Origin: Pseudomonadota bacterium
Lineage (GTDB): Bacteria > Pseudomonadota > Gammaproteobacteria > Acidiferrobacterales > Acidiferrobacteraceae
Direction: 5' to 3'
Length of the DNA: 64,000 nt
Assembly (NCBI GenBank): GCA_021816625.1
Contig: JAKAXM010000001.1
Location: forward strand, 91,092-155,091
Shown here: piece after piece, positions 28,423 to 37,387 of the stretch
How the letters are laid out: every line of letters starts with the position of its first letter
Numbering within the stretch: the stretch's first letter is position 1
Program-made: the position numbers and the translations under genes
The notes under the pieces: model-generated
Seen by the model: only the letters and a program-made list of their open reading frames with translations
Databases searched by the model: none
What the model was told of the DNA's origin: nothing

Positions 28423-29247
28423 GTGACGAAAAGCCGTCGGTGGGCACGATGTCTAAGGCGCGGGGCGACCGGGCTCATCCTGGCCGGAGGAATCGCAGGC
28501 TGCGGCTTCCTTCCCAGCACGGGTTACCGGAACCCGGCGGACCTCACCGCGCGCAACGCGGTGCCGCGCAAGCTACCCCTGAGCCCCTACGGCAACAGCC
28601 CCTACACCGTGGACGGACGCACATACTATCCGCTCAAATCAGCGGCCGGTTATCGCAAAAAGGGCATCGCCTCCTGGTACGGACTCCCCTTCAACGGCCA
28701 GAAGACGTCCGACGGCGAAACCTACAACATGTACGCCATGACCGCCGCGAACAAGGTCCTGCCGCTACCGTCCTACGCCCTCGTCCGTAACCTCAACAAT
28801 AATAAGTCCGTCGTGGTACGCATCAACGACCGGGGCCCGTTTTTTCCGGGGCGTATCATCGATCTGTCCTACGCCGCCGCCGCGCGGCTTGGGGTGCTGG
28901 CGACAGGTACGGCGCCCGTCGAAGTCATCGGGCTCGCCCCCGGGAGCCGGGCCGCCGCCCCCACCCCGGTCCGTCGCCGGCATCGGGTCTTCGGACGGCA
29001 TCATCACGCAGCGTCGGGCTTCTTCGTGCAGGCCGGGGCCTTCGCCAGGCGGGCCGACGCCCGGCGGCTGGCGGCCCGCCTGCGCGGTCGCGGGCTAGGC
29101 CGGCCGCATGTATTTCGCCAGGCGACCGACGGGCGTACACTGTACCTCGTGCGTCTGGGCCCCGAACCTACCAAACGCGCAGCGCTCGCCCTATCGGGGC
29201 GGATAACAAGCGCGGGCCTGGGGCCGTCCCTCATCGTAGACCCCTGA
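28423..29247 (+). CDS. rlpA: septal ring lytic transglycosylase RlpA
   Basis: About 274 residues: signal peptide with lipobox IAGC (outer-membrane lipoprotein), double-psi beta-barrel domain (KGIASWYGLPFNGQKTSDGE to VVVRINDRGPF and RIIDLSYAAAARLG, carrying the catalytic-Asp region) and a C-terminal SPOR domain (FFVQAGAFARRADARRLAARL) that binds denuded glycan at division sites. In Pseudomonas RlpA cleaves stem-less glycan. The start is uncertain: GTG 28423 or 28420 has AAGG 6-8 bases upstream; a TTG at 28399 would add 8 residues. Confidence 0.92.
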   Translation: MTKSRRWARCLRRGATGLILAGGIAGCGFLPSTGYRNPADLTARNAVPRKLPLSPYGNSPYTVDGRTYYPLKSAAGYRKKGIASWYGLPFNGQKTSDGETYNMYAMTAANKVLPLPSYALVRNLNNNKSVVVRINDRGPFFPGRIIDLSYAAAARLGVLATGTAPVEVIGLAPGSRAAAPTPVRRRHRVFGRHHHAASGFFVQAGAFARRADARRLAARLRGRGLGRPHVFRQATDGRTLYLVRLGPEPTKRAALALSGRITSAGLGPSLIVDP

Positions 29248-29256
29248 GCGCAGCCT

Positions 29257-30117
29257 ATGCTCGTATATTTGAATGGCGACTGGATCCCTGCCGAAGAGGC
29301 CCGCGTCTCGGTCTTTGACCGCGGATTCACCTTTGGCGACGGCGTGTACGAGGTCATCCCCGTCTACGGCCATCGGCCGTTCCGTCTGAACGCCCACCTG
29401 CAACGCCTGCGGCAGAGTATGACGGCTGTGGGCATGAGTGATAAGAAACTGGCCGTCGATTGGGATACGGTGACTACGCGGCTCGCCGACAGCCTGAGTT
29501 CAGGGGACGGCACCGTGTACCTTCAGATAAGCCGAGGGGCAGCGCCGCGCCAACACGGGTTTCCGGCCAACGCCCCCATGACGGTCCTTGCCTATGCACG
29601 CCCGGCGGCCATCGAGACCGTCAAGGGGCCCCTGCGCGAGGCGACGGCGATCCTGCGTGACGACATCCGGTGGACGCGCTGCGACATCAAAACGACCTCA
29701 CTCATCGCCAACGTCCTGCTCGTACAGGAGGCCTTACAAGCCGGGGCCGACGAGGCCCTACTGGTACGCGATGGCTACGTCAACGAGGGCGCCGTTAGTA
29801 ACGTCTTCATCGTGCGGGACGGCCGGCTGATCACGGCCCCACCCAACCATCTCATCCTGGGGGGGATCACCCGGGACGTCATCATCGAGCTGGCGCACGC
29901 AATCGGCATCCCGGTCATAGAAATCGCCCCGCGTCGCGCCGAACTTCTGGAGGCCGACGAGGTCCTGATAACGAGTTCGGGCCGGGAGGTGACTGCCGTG
30001 ACCCGCGTGGATGGGGCACCCGTAGGCACAGGCCGGCCGGGACCCGTCTTTCAACGACTGCATGCCGCGTTCCAAACCTTCAAAGAGGAGGTTCGGACCG
30101 GGGCGAGGACCACATGA
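29257..30117 (+). CDS. dat: D-amino acid (D-alanine) aminotransferase
   Basis: 286-residue class IV PLP aminotransferase. It begins LVYLNGDWIPAEEARVSVFD and RGFTFGDGVYEVIP, typical of Dat; the PLP lysine lies in CDIKTTSLIANV, and NEGAVSNVFIV contacts the cofactor phosphate. The product makes D-Glu/D-Ala for peptidoglycan, which fits the cell-wall operon. The mreB-to-lipA order with dat before ybeD is common in gammaproteobacteria. It overlaps ybeD by 4 bases. Confidence 0.93.
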   Translation: MLVYLNGDWIPAEEARVSVFDRGFTFGDGVYEVIPVYGHRPFRLNAHLQRLRQSMTAVGMSDKKLAVDWDTVTTRLADSLSSGDGTVYLQISRGAAPRQHGFPANAPMTVLAYARPAAIETVKGPLREATAILRDDIRWTRCDIKTTSLIANVLLVQEALQAGADEALLVRDGYVNEGAVSNVFIVRDGRLITAPPNHLILGGITRDVIIELAHAIGIPVIEIAPRRAELLEADEVLITSSGREVTAVTRVDGAPVGTGRPGPVFQRLHAAFQTFKEEVRTGARTT

Positions 30118-30401
30118 GCAAACCCAACGGGCACGGCTCGCACGATCCGGGGCTGCTGCAATTTCCCTGTACGATCGACATCAAAGCGCTCGGCAGGCGC
30201 TCGCCCCGTTTCGCGGCCCTGGTCCATGAGATCGTCTCCCGCCACATAGCACCGCACGACCTGCTCGGAACCACGCATCGCGACAGCGGCGGCGGCCGCT
30301 ACGTGGCCGTAACCCTGACCATTCGGGCCGGCAGTCGTGCGCAGCTGGACGCCATCTATCAGGACCTCAGTGCCTCGCCCGATGTTCTGGTGGCGCTCTA
30401 A
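30114..30401 (+). CDS. ybeD: YbeD-like DUF493 protein
   Basis: 95-residue protein with an ACT-like alpha/beta fold (DUF493). It has the family's LLQFPCTIDIKALGRRSP opening and the C-terminal YQDLSASPDVLVAL. Always near lipB in proteobacteria; an allosteric or regulatory role in lipoate or glycine metabolism is suspected but not shown. Its TAA is directly followed by the lipB ATG. Confidence 0.92.
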   Translation: MSKPNGHGSHDPGLLQFPCTIDIKALGRRSPRFAALVHEIVSRHIAPHDLLGTTHRDSGGGRYVAVTLTIRAGSRAQLDAIYQDLSASPDVLVAL

Positions 30402-31076
30402 ATGCGCACCGCTATCGTCCGGGATTGGGGGTCCGATGTCGATTACCGCACCTGCTGGGCGGCCATGCAGTCGTTTTGCGCGGCACGCACCGCCGAGACG
30501 CCGGATGAGATCTGGGTCCTGCAACATGCCCCGGTCTATACGCGCGGGCGCAACGCCCAGGCCTTGGCCCCGCACGGCCCCATCCCGGTCATAGATTCAG
30601 ACCGGGGAGGGGACATTACCTATCATGGCCCCGGGCAGCTCGTGGTCTATCCCCTGCTCGATCTTGGCCGCCTGGGCATCGGCGTGCGTCACCTGGTGTC
30701 TGGCCTCGAGACCGCGGTCCTCGGCACGCTGACAGGCTTTGGGGTGTCGGGAGGCCATACACGGCCGCGAGCGCCCGGGGTGTACGTAGCCGACGCCAAG
30801 ATCGCCTCGCTGGGGTTGCGGATACGCAGGGGCCATAGTTATCATGGCCTCGCTTTGAACGTCGCCATGGACCTTCAGCCCTTTGCAGTCATTGCACCGT
30901 GCGGCTACCAGGGGCTGCGCATGACTCAGCTCGTGGACTGTGGAGGGCCGGCCGACATGGGCCTAGTCGCACGCGCAGTGCTCCATGAGTTCCTCTCATA
31001 CCTCGACCTCACCCCTATAGGGCACAGTCATGACCCAAGCATCGGATTCAAGCCAGCCCTCGCCGCGCACCCATAA
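30402..31076 (+). CDS. lipB: octanoyl-ACP:protein N-octanoyltransferase
   Basis: 224-residue enzyme that moves octanoate from ACP to lipoyl domains. Signatures: [18 protein letters not shown] (substrate pocket), the catalytic Lys in [11 protein letters not shown] and catalytic Cys in [13 protein letters not shown]. It overlaps lipA by 47 bases, so both steps of lipoate synthesis are coupled. Lipoate is also relevant here because a divergent LplA-like fusion protein is encoded at 43.4-44.9 kb. Confidence 0.96.
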   Translation: MRTAIVRDWGSDVDYRTCWAAMQSFCAARTAETPDEIWVLQHAPVYTRGRNAQALAPHGPIPVIDSDRGGDITYHGPGQLVVYPLLDLGRLGIGVRHLVSGLETAVLGTLTGFGVSGGHTRPRAPGVYVADAKIASLGLRIRRGHSYHGLALNVAMDLQPFAVIAPCGYQGLRMTQLVDCGGPADMGLVARAVLHEFLSYLDLTPIGHSHDPSIGFKPALAAHP

Positions 31077-31989
31077 GGGGATAGAAAAGATAAAGGTCGC
31101 GGTGCGCCAGGACGCGGGAGTGAGGACGCCCAAACCTGCCTGGTTGCGCGTGCGTTCGCCCTTATCACCGGAAGTGGGGCGACTGAAAGGCATTTTGCGC
31201 GAACACGAACTCCACAGCGTCTGCGAAGAGGCCTCCTGTCCGAACATCGGCGAATGTTTTGCCCATGGCAGCGCCACGTTCATGATCATGGGCCGGTTGT
31301 GCACCCGCCGCTGCCCCTTCTGCGACGTGGCGCATGGCCGCCCGGACCCGCTCGATGCCCATGAACCCCGGCACCTGGCCGCCGCCATCGCCGCCATGGA
31401 TCTGCGTTTCGTCGTCATCACCTCCGTAGACCGGGATGATTTGCGCGACGGGGGCGGGGCGCATTTCGCGGCCTGCATCAGGGAGGTCCGGGCGCAGGCC
31501 CCGGCGGTCCGCATCGAGGTGCTGGTGCCCGATTTTCGGGGACGGGTAGACGCCGCCTTGGACGCCCTGGCCTGTGCGCCCCCCGACATCTTCAATCACA
31601 ACATGGAGACCGTACCACGCCTGTACAAAGGAGTCCGGCCGGGCGCCGACTACGCCGGCTCGCTGGCGCTCCTGCGGGCCTTCAAGGACCGCTATCCGCA
31701 CATACCTACCAAGTCCGGCCTCATGGTAGGCCTGGGCGAAGAACGCCATGAGATCGAGGCGACGCTCCGGGATCTGCGCGCCCATGGCTGTGAATGGCTG
31801 ACGCTCGGACAATATCTGCGCCCGAGCCTTGCGCACCTGCCGGTGGATCGCTATGTGAGCCCTGCGGAGTTTGAGGAGCTTGCCGCTATGGCGCGCGGCC
31901 TAGGTTTTACCAACGTCGCGAGCGGGCCGCTCGTACGCTCCTCCTACCACGCGGACCGTCAGGCCGCCGGGGAATCGGTAGGAACGTGA
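31030..31989 (+). CDS. lipA: lipoyl synthase
   Basis: 319-residue radical SAM enzyme that inserts two sulfurs into octanoyl domains. Auxiliary cluster motif [12 protein letters not shown] and the radical [11 protein letters not shown] are both present, and the C-terminal Ser coordinating the auxiliary cluster falls in VRSSYHAD. The N terminus (~35 aa) is variable. Its TGA overlaps the following GTG by 4 bases. Confidence 0.97.
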   Translation: MTQASDSSQPSPRTHKGIEKIKVAVRQDAGVRTPKPAWLRVRSPLSPEVGRLKGILREHELHSVCEEASCPNIGECFAHGSATFMIMGRLCTRRCPFCDVAHGRPDPLDAHEPRHLAAAIAAMDLRFVVITSVDRDDLRDGGGAHFAACIREVRAQAPAVRIEVLVPDFRGRVDAALDALACAPPDIFNHNMETVPRLYKGVRPGADYAGSLALLRAFKDRYPHIPTKSGLMVGLGEERHEIEATLRDLRAHGCEWLTLGQYLRPSLAHLPVDRYVSPAEFEELAAMARGLGFTNVASGPLVRSSYHADRQAAGESVGT

Positions 31990-32777
31990 TCGTCTGGCAT
32001 GGAATCGTCAACGCCTGCCTTACGCCGCCCGGGCTCTTCCTCCTCGGCATGGTGGCGGGCTTCGGACTCCTGGCCGCCCGGCGGCGCCGCACAGGCCTTG
32101 CGGTCATCGCTCTGGCCTGGGTGGGGCTTTGGTGCGCAAGCCTGCCGGTCGTCGCTACGCGGCTGGCCGGCGCCTGGGAAAACGTGCCAGCACTGACGCG
32201 ACCCTTCCCCGCGGCCCAGGCCATTGTGGTCCTGGCCGCCGGACGTTACCATCGCGCGCCCGAATACGGCGGGCGCACAACGGTCGGCGCCGATACCTTG
32301 CTGCGCCTGCGCTATACGGCGCGCCTATACCGGGAGACCCACCTGCCCATCCTCGCATCCGGCGGGGCACCTTTAGGGGGCAAACCCGCCTCCCTGCTCA
32401 TGCGCCACGTCCTCACACGGGATTTCGGGACACCGGTGAAATGGGTTGAGGCCAGCTCCCGGACCACGGCCGAGAACGCCGCCTACTCGGCTGCGATCTT
32501 GAAACGCCTCGACATTCGGACCATCCTGCTCGTAACGCAGGCCTGGCACATGAGGCGGGCCGCGGCCTTGTTTCGCAGGGCGGGATTCACCGTGATCCCA
32601 GCCCCCACGGGCTTTGCCACTCCATCCCCGCGCAGACCAACCCTACTTGCCTACCTCCCCAGCGCGCAGGCGCTTGCGCTTTGCGCGGTGATCACGCACG
32701 AGGCCATAGGACTGGCGTGGGTGCACATTCAAACCCTGTTGCCGCAAACCCTCGCCCATTTCATCGGCCACGGCTAG
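31986..32777 (+). CDS. YdcF/ElyC-like DUF218 protein
   Basis: 263-residue protein with two N-terminal membrane helices (~12-30, ~38-55) and a DUF218 domain (~75-235) with [18 protein letters not shown], the conserved [11 protein letters not shown] and [11 protein letters not shown]. ElyC in E. coli affects peptidoglycan/enterobacterial antigen lipid-carrier use. The GTG start overlaps the lipA stop (GTGA). Its function in cell-envelope metabolism fits the operon, but the reaction is unknown. Confidence 0.85.
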   Translation: MIVWHGIVNACLTPPGLFLLGMVAGFGLLAARRRRTGLAVIALAWVGLWCASLPVVATRLAGAWENVPALTRPFPAAQAIVVLAAGRYHRAPEYGGRTTVGADTLLRLRYTARLYRETHLPILASGGAPLGGKPASLLMRHVLTRDFGTPVKWVEASSRTTAENAAYSAAILKRLDIRTILLVTQAWHMRRAAALFRRAGFTVIPAPTGFATPSPRRPTLLAYLPSAQALALCAVITHEAIGLAWVHIQTLLPQTLAHFIGHG

Positions 32778-32850
32778 GGCTGTCCTAAAGTCCGATTTGC
32801 GCACCCGGGCCCAGGCGCTACGCTTGCCGAAATATGAAGCGGAGGCCGCC

Positions 32851-33090
32851 ATGGGTGTCGCCGAAGACTATATTCCCGATGATCGCGCGGGTGCGGGGTC
32901 CGCGCCACCCCCGAACCCCTACCTAGAAGACATCCTCCGCATGATCCGGGGTCTGAGCGACTACGTCTCGGGCCATGACCTAGACAGGATACGAGCCGAT
33001 ATCGAAATGCGCATCCGCGAACACCCGGGGGCGAGTCTGGCGATCGGCTTCGGGGTGGGCCTGTTGCTCGGCAAACTCATAAAACGGTAG
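32851..33090 (+). CDS. small YqjD/ElaB-like membrane-anchored protein
   Basis: 79-residue protein: acidic/proline N terminus, helical middle (LDRIRADIEMRI) and a C-terminal membrane segment GASLAIGFGVGLLLGKLIKR, which is the tail motif of DUF883/ElaB/YqjD proteins that tether stalled ribosomes to the membrane in E. coli. ATG 32851 follows GGAGG at proper distance. First of three small genes of the YqjD-YqjE-YqjK type, a stress-linked cluster in enterobacteria. Confidence 0.75.
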   Translation: MGVAEDYIPDDRAGAGSAPPPNPYLEDILRMIRGLSDYVSGHDLDRIRADIEMRIREHPGASLAIGFGVGLLLGKLIKR

Positions 33091-33097
33091 GTAAGCC

Positions 33098-33550
33098 ATG
33101 GCCACGCAATGGAACTCGACTACCCCGAGATCGGGGGTCATGACCGACGCGCCGTCACTCATACGGCTCTTGCGCCACGCGGCCACCGAGGCGAGTGAGA
33201 TCGTGCGCAGTGAAGCCAATGTCATCAAACTTGAGCTCGAGGAAAGTACGCGCGCGATCATCGCGGATGCGCTCAAGGTGACCTTGTATAGCGCCGTGGC
33301 GCTCCTCGGGCTTTTGAGTCTCCTCGCGTTTCTCATCATCGGACTTGCCGACATCATCACAGGCCACGCCTCATCGATGACGAGCTTTTGGGCAAGCGCA
33401 CTCATCATAGGTGTCATCTTCACCGGGCTCGGGGGGATCATGGCGGCGCACCACGCCAAGCACCTGGGGCGGGACACTAAATTCAAGACGACCCGATCAG
33501 AGATAGCCGCCGATAAGGCCTTCATCAAGAACGAATGGAATAAACTCTAG
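33098..33550 (+). CDS. phage-holin-like / YqjE-type DUF1469 membrane protein
   Basis: 150-residue protein: amphipathic N-terminal half, then two membrane helices (~65-85 and ~95-120). It resembles the phage_holin_3_6/YqjE family (DUF1469), which is chromosomal and not a phage holin. Start could be ATG 33098 or ATG 33140 (before DAPSLIRLLRHAATEA). It is 7 bases after the YqjD-like gene and 12 bases before the DUF3618-like gene, so the three form one operon. Confidence 0.78.
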   Translation: MATQWNSTTPRSGVMTDAPSLIRLLRHAATEASEIVRSEANVIKLELEESTRAIIADALKVTLYSAVALLGLLSLLAFLIIGLADIITGHASSMTSFWASALIIGVIFTGLGGIMAAHHAKHLGRDTKFKTTRSEIAADKAFIKNEWNKL

Positions 33551-33562
33551 GAGCGGCCCGGG

Positions 33563-34036
33563 ATGCGCAATGAAGCGGTGGAGATCTTGTCTTCGGAGGA
33601 GGCGCGACAAGAGGCCGAGCGGCACCGTCAGGATCTGGCCGACACGCTCGATGCCCTGAGCGAGCGGGTCGGGGGGGCAGTCGAGGACCTCGAGCGGCGA
33701 GTGACCTGGCCCATGCGCTGGGCGCAAAGACGCCCCTTCGCAAGCCTCGGCCTCGCGATCGCCGCGGGGTTCTTGGTCGGGCGCCGCCTCCAGAAACCTA
33801 GCCCCCCCAAGGCCCATACGCTGGCACGCGAGCTCGAGGGGGCCTACCTACAGGGCCGCTACGACGAACGCGAACAACGTCCTATGCGCGAACCAGAATA
33901 TTGGGCGGGCGCGAGGCTTACAGACGGGGTGGACGTTGGCGCCGTGCTGATCGAAGCGGTCAAACCGCTGCTTACGCACCTGATCCAGGGGATCGCCGCA
34001 AGCCGGGGGGGCGACGAAGGGCACCGCGGCGCGTAA
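33563..34036 (+). CDS. DUF3618-like protein
   Basis: 157-residue protein. The N-terminal half (EARQEAERHRQDLADTLDAL) matches DUF3618, a helical domain; RRPFASLGLAIAAGFLVGRR is a single membrane segment (~50-70) with the YqjD-like GxxxG pattern. The C-terminal half is charged. Third gene of the YqjD/YqjE-like set; function unknown. Confidence 0.75.
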   Translation: MRNEAVEILSSEEARQEAERHRQDLADTLDALSERVGGAVEDLERRVTWPMRWAQRRPFASLGLAIAAGFLVGRRLQKPSPPKAHTLARELEGAYLQGRYDEREQRPMREPEYWAGARLTDGVDVGAVLIEAVKPLLTHLIQGIAASRGGDEGHRGA

Positions 34037-34134
34037 CGGCCGAAACCGCCATTCCTCGTTACGAATATGCCGGCAAGCGCCCTAGGCGATCGACCGGCGG
34101 CCCGCATGCTATGCTCGACCCTGCCGGGGGAGCC

Positions 34135-34770
34135 ATGCGACGCGCCGAACTCTTCAACAGCCTAAGTCACGCCGCCGGGGGCCTGCTCGCCATGGCGGGC
34201 ACCGTGGTCTTGATTGTTCTCGCGGCCGAACGCGCCGATCCGTGGCGTATCGTGAGCTTTAGCATCTACGGGCTTACCCTGATCTTTCTCTATAGCATGT
34301 CGGGCCTCTACCACGGGCTTAAAGGTCGCGCCCGCGTCGTCTTCCAACACCTCGACCACGTCGCCATTTATCTGCTGATCGCGGGCACCTATACGCCCTT
34401 CGTCCTTGGACCCTTACGCGGACCGTGGGGCTGGACTCTGTTTGGGATCCTCTGGGGCCTGGCCACGATCGGCATCGTGCAGGAATTCATTCCGCAAAAA
34501 TCGCGACGGCTGTCCATGATCTTCTATGTGGTCATGGGATGGCTCGTCGTCATCGCACTGCGGCCCCTCATGCAACATCTCGCGCCCGGCGGCCTTCTCT
34601 GGCTGGCCGCCGGTGGGCTTTTTTACACGATCGGGGTCGTCTTCTTCCTGCTAGACGAGCGATGGCCGCCCGCCCACGGCATATGGCATGCGTTTGTGCT
34701 GGCGGGCAGCATCAGTCAGTACTGCGCGGTATTGTTCTACATCGGTCTTGCACCGGCGCGGGGCGTCTAA
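34135..34770 (+). CDS. hemolysin III family membrane protein (YqfA-like)
   Basis: 211-residue protein with seven predicted membrane helices of the PAQR/hemolysin III (CREST) family. Conserved metal-binding-like residues: Ser/His in ELFNSLSHAAGG, H in SGLYHGLKGR, the DH pair HLDHVAIYLLIAGTYTPF and H-x3-H in HGIWHAFV. Members are putative zinc-dependent membrane amidohydrolases. ATG 34135 follows GGGGGAG with 2-3 bases and starts just before helix 1. About 100 bases after the DUF3618 gene. Confidence 0.9.
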   Translation: MRRAELFNSLSHAAGGLLAMAGTVVLIVLAAERADPWRIVSFSIYGLTLIFLYSMSGLYHGLKGRARVVFQHLDHVAIYLLIAGTYTPFVLGPLRGPWGWTLFGILWGLATIGIVQEFIPQKSRRLSMIFYVVMGWLVVIALRPLMQHLAPGGLLWLAAGGLFYTIGVVFFLLDERWPPAHGIWHAFVLAGSISQYCAVLFYIGLAPARGV

Positions 34771-34800
34771 AGACGGCGCCTCGGACATCCCGCGGGCGCT

Positions 34801-36384
34801 TTAGCCTGGCGGGTCGGCGCCGTGGGCGCCCCGGGCGGTACTTGGCAATAAGAGCACGAGCGGCGTGATGGCAAGGAACAAGATCCCCATGGCCCGAAAG
34901 ACGTCGATATAAGCCAGCATGTCAGCCTGATGCACCACAGTTCGGTAGAGCAAACCAGCCGCCTGGCCACCGAGGACTACGAGGCCGTTGACGGGTTGAT
35001 GGAGTGCGCCATGGATCACTGCCAGATAGGCCTGAAGGGCCGGATTGTAAGGTGTGACATGGCCTGCGAGCAGGTCTTGATGGTACTGGGCGCGCCTCAC
35101 GAAAATGGCGGTGACCAGAGATATCCCAATGCTTGCGCCGATGTTGCGCGACATATTGATGATAGCGGTGGCATTTGTGCTTTTCGTGGCCGGGATGTCG
35201 GTGAATGCTGCCGTATTGATCGGGATGAACAGAAAGGCCATGCCGGCATTCTGGAAGACGCGTGTCCACATGATCGTCGCGTAGCCCGTGGCAGTATCGA
35301 AGTTGGCCATATAGAGAGTGGAAAGCCCGCTTAGCACGAGACCTATGGCGATAAGCCAGCGTCCGTCGACATGTGTCACCAGCCGTCCTACGACCGGCAT
35401 CATCAGCATGACTGCCAGGCCGCCAGGGGACAGTATCAGACCGGCGTCCAACGCCGTATAACCAAGGATGGTCTGTACATAGAGCGGTAACACCACGCTC
35501 GTGGCGAGCAGGGCAAAACCGAGCAGCAGCATAAAGATATTGGCGACGGCGAAGCCTGTGCGCCGAAACAAAGGCAAATCGACGATAGGATCGACGCGCC
35601 GCTGCTCCCACATTACGAACGCCACGAGCGAGGCGCCGCACAACATCGTGAGCAGGACAATGACATGCGAGCCGAACCAGCCATAACGCTGGCCCCGGTC
35701 GAGAACGATCTGCATCGCCCCAAGCCCGAGGGTAATGAGGGAAAAACCGACATAATCAAGAGACAGGGGCGCGCCAGCCCGTGCCCGGCGCGAGGCCGCG
35801 AAATGCGCGGGGTCGCGCACCAGGGCGCGCACCAAGGGCAGCAGGATGAGGCCGACCGGGACATTGATAAGAAAAACCCAGCGCCAGCTCATGTGGTCTG
35901 TGATCCAGCCCCCAAGCGTCGGTCCTATCACCGGCGCAAAAACCACGCTCATACCATACAAAGCAAACGCCATGCCGCGCTTCGCCGCCGGGGCGGCGTC
36001 GGAGAGTATCGCCTGCGCGTTGGGCTGAAGACCGCCGCCGGCAATACCTTGCAGGGCCCGAAAGATCACCAAGGACTGAAGATTGGGGGCCAGGCCACAC
36101 AGCAGAGAGGTGAGGCTGAAGGCCGCTATACAGCCCATGAAATAGCGTTTGCGCCCCAAGGCCCCGGCGAGCCATCCGCTCAAAGGCAGGATGATGGCAT
36201 TGGTCATGGTGTAGGAGGTGAGCACCCAGGTAGCCTCATCCGAGGAGGCGGACAGGCTCCCGGCCATATGCAGGAGCGATACATTCACGATGGTGAGATC
36301 GAGGACCTCCATGAAGGCCGCCAGGGCCACAACCGGGGCGAGCAACCAAAAGCCGCCATACGCCGTTCCCCGATCCGCCGTCAT
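34801..36384 (-). CDS. DHA2-family (EmrB/QacA) multidrug efflux MFS transporter
   Basis: 527-residue, 14-helix major facilitator. Motif D1 region MEVLDLTIVNVSLLHMAG, motif A GALGRKRYF and motif C-like GIAGGGLQPNAQAIL / PVIGPTLGGWI identify the DHA2 drug:H+ antiporter group. ATG 36384 begins right before helix 1; an in-frame start at 36573 would add 63 arginine/glycine-rich residues and is unlikely. No membrane-fusion partner (EmrA/HlyD) gene is next to it. Confidence 0.9.
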   Translation of the reverse strand: MTADRGTAYGGFWLLAPVVALAAFMEVLDLTIVNVSLLHMAGSLSASSDEATWVLTSYTMTNAIILPLSGWLAGALGRKRYFMGCIAAFSLTSLLCGLAPNLQSLVIFRALQGIAGGGLQPNAQAILSDAAPAAKRGMAFALYGMSVVFAPVIGPTLGGWITDHMSWRWVFLINVPVGLILLPLVRALVRDPAHFAASRRARAGAPLSLDYVGFSLITLGLGAMQIVLDRGQRYGWFGSHVIVLLTMLCGASLVAFVMWEQRRVDPIVDLPLFRRTGFAVANIFMLLLGFALLATSVVLPLYVQTILGYTALDAGLILSPGGLAVMLMMPVVGRLVTHVDGRWLIAIGLVLSGLSTLYMANFDTATGYATIMWTRVFQNAGMAFLFIPINTAAFTDIPATKSTNATAIINMSRNIGASIGISLVTAIFVRRAQYHQDLLAGHVTPYNPALQAYLAVIHGALHQPVNGLVVLGGQAAGLLYRTVVHQADMLAYIDVFRAMGILFLAITPLVLLLPSTARGAHGADPPG

Positions 36385-36688
36385 CCCGCGGACCCAGACC
36401 GCTGGCGCGCCGGCGCCCGCCTGACCGGCACCGATGCCTGGGATGCGCGCAGGCCCGGGGCTGACTCGCATACCGCGGCCCCCCGGCCGGCGCGCGGGGA
36501 CTGTTTCACCGCCATGATCTTGCCCTCCCGTGCGCGGGGCCGAGCAGGCCCCAGAATCAGGACGCACCGTCACCCGCTTACGATCCCGGTCCGCCAGGTC
36601 CGGATCTTAAGACAGGGGACCGCTTGGGGATAGGGCAAACCGCCACGGGGGGAATACGGGCCGCCGACGCCGGCGAACGCGGATGGAC
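36385..36688. other. intergenic region upstream of the DHA2 exporter
   Basis: 304 bases between the exporter start and the 3' end of the DUF2249-hemerythrin gene. I find no gene, repeat or strong terminator; it is G/C rich and should hold the exporter promoter. Confidence 0.5.
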
Positions 36689-37384
36689 CTAGCTTGCGGC
36701 CGCGAGCCTGCGCCGGACCTCGGCCAACAGGGGTTGGCGGCCTGCGTCGTCACGCACAGCGCGTTCCCAGGCCGGGAATAGCAAGGTCTCTTCACGAAAC
36801 TCGTGCTTATTGAGGGAGGCTGCGAGCAAGCTCAGCCATATATCGAGCTCATGGGCCTGATCGCCCCCCGCGCACGCCTCTGCAATGGCATCGAGCTGCA
36901 GGAGGATGTCGTCGTGCTCACGGCGCATGAGGGCCGTGGGCTCGGCGGCACAGTGGGCGGTAAGGGGAGCCAGAAGCTCGTTTTCTATCAGGATATGGAC
37001 GCGCAGCGCGTGATCGAGGCGCGTCATGGCCGCAACCGCCACACCGGGGCGTGCATCCCGTAGCGCCTCGAGCGCCGCCACCAGCGCGTAGTCCATGTCG
37101 TCGTGATCGCGGCGCATCGTGTCGGTAAGGCTCAACGCCTCCTCGGGACTACGGATGTGCAGGGTGATCAGATAACCCTGGCCGTCGGTAACCGCCGACC
37201 ACACGAGCGCATGGCGCAGATGGTTTTGCAGCTGCGCCATCAGCAGGGTCGGCTCGTCCGGACTCCAGATCCGCAGACGCGTCCCGGGACGTAGCTCGCG
37301 CAGTTGCGGGTAAAGATACATGGAGGGCGTAAGGCCCTGGGGCCGCAAACGCAGATCAAGGACATGGCAACAGGACATGGGCAC
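36689..37384 (-). CDS. DUF2249-hemerythrin fusion protein
   Basis: 231-residue protein. Residues ~5-75 form a DUF2249 domain (TusA/SirA-like fold: HVLDLRLRPQGL..., GTRLRIWSPDEP). Residues ~80-225 form a hemerythrin-like four-helix bundle with candidate di-iron ligands in RRDHDDMDYAL, DHALRVHILIENELL, RREHDDILL and LNKHEFREETLLFPAWE. DUF2249-HHE proteins are found with NO/denitrification genes; an O2- or NO-sensing/repair role is likely. Last gene of the operon hemN-cytochrome-NMO-HHE, 3 bases from the NMO gene; probably under the FNR promoter before hemN. Confidence 0.85.
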   Translation of the reverse strand: MPMSCCHVLDLRLRPQGLTPSMYLYPQLRELRPGTRLRIWSPDEPTLLMAQLQNHLRHALVWSAVTDGQGYLITLHIRSPEEALSLTDTMRRDHDDMDYALVAALEALRDARPGVAVAAMTRLDHALRVHILIENELLAPLTAHCAAEPTALMRREHDDILLQLDAIAEACAGGDQAHELDIWLSLLAASLNKHEFREETLLFPAWERAVRDDAGRQPLLAEVRRRLAAAS

Positions 37385-37387
37385 CTC

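Noticed and set aside
33098..33550. prophage remnant (holin-like protein)
   Set aside because: The DUF1469/YqjE family is chromosomal and no other phage gene is near.
35665..36633. 322-codon plus-strand open frame
   Set aside because: Antisense to the DHA2 exporter; no motifs.
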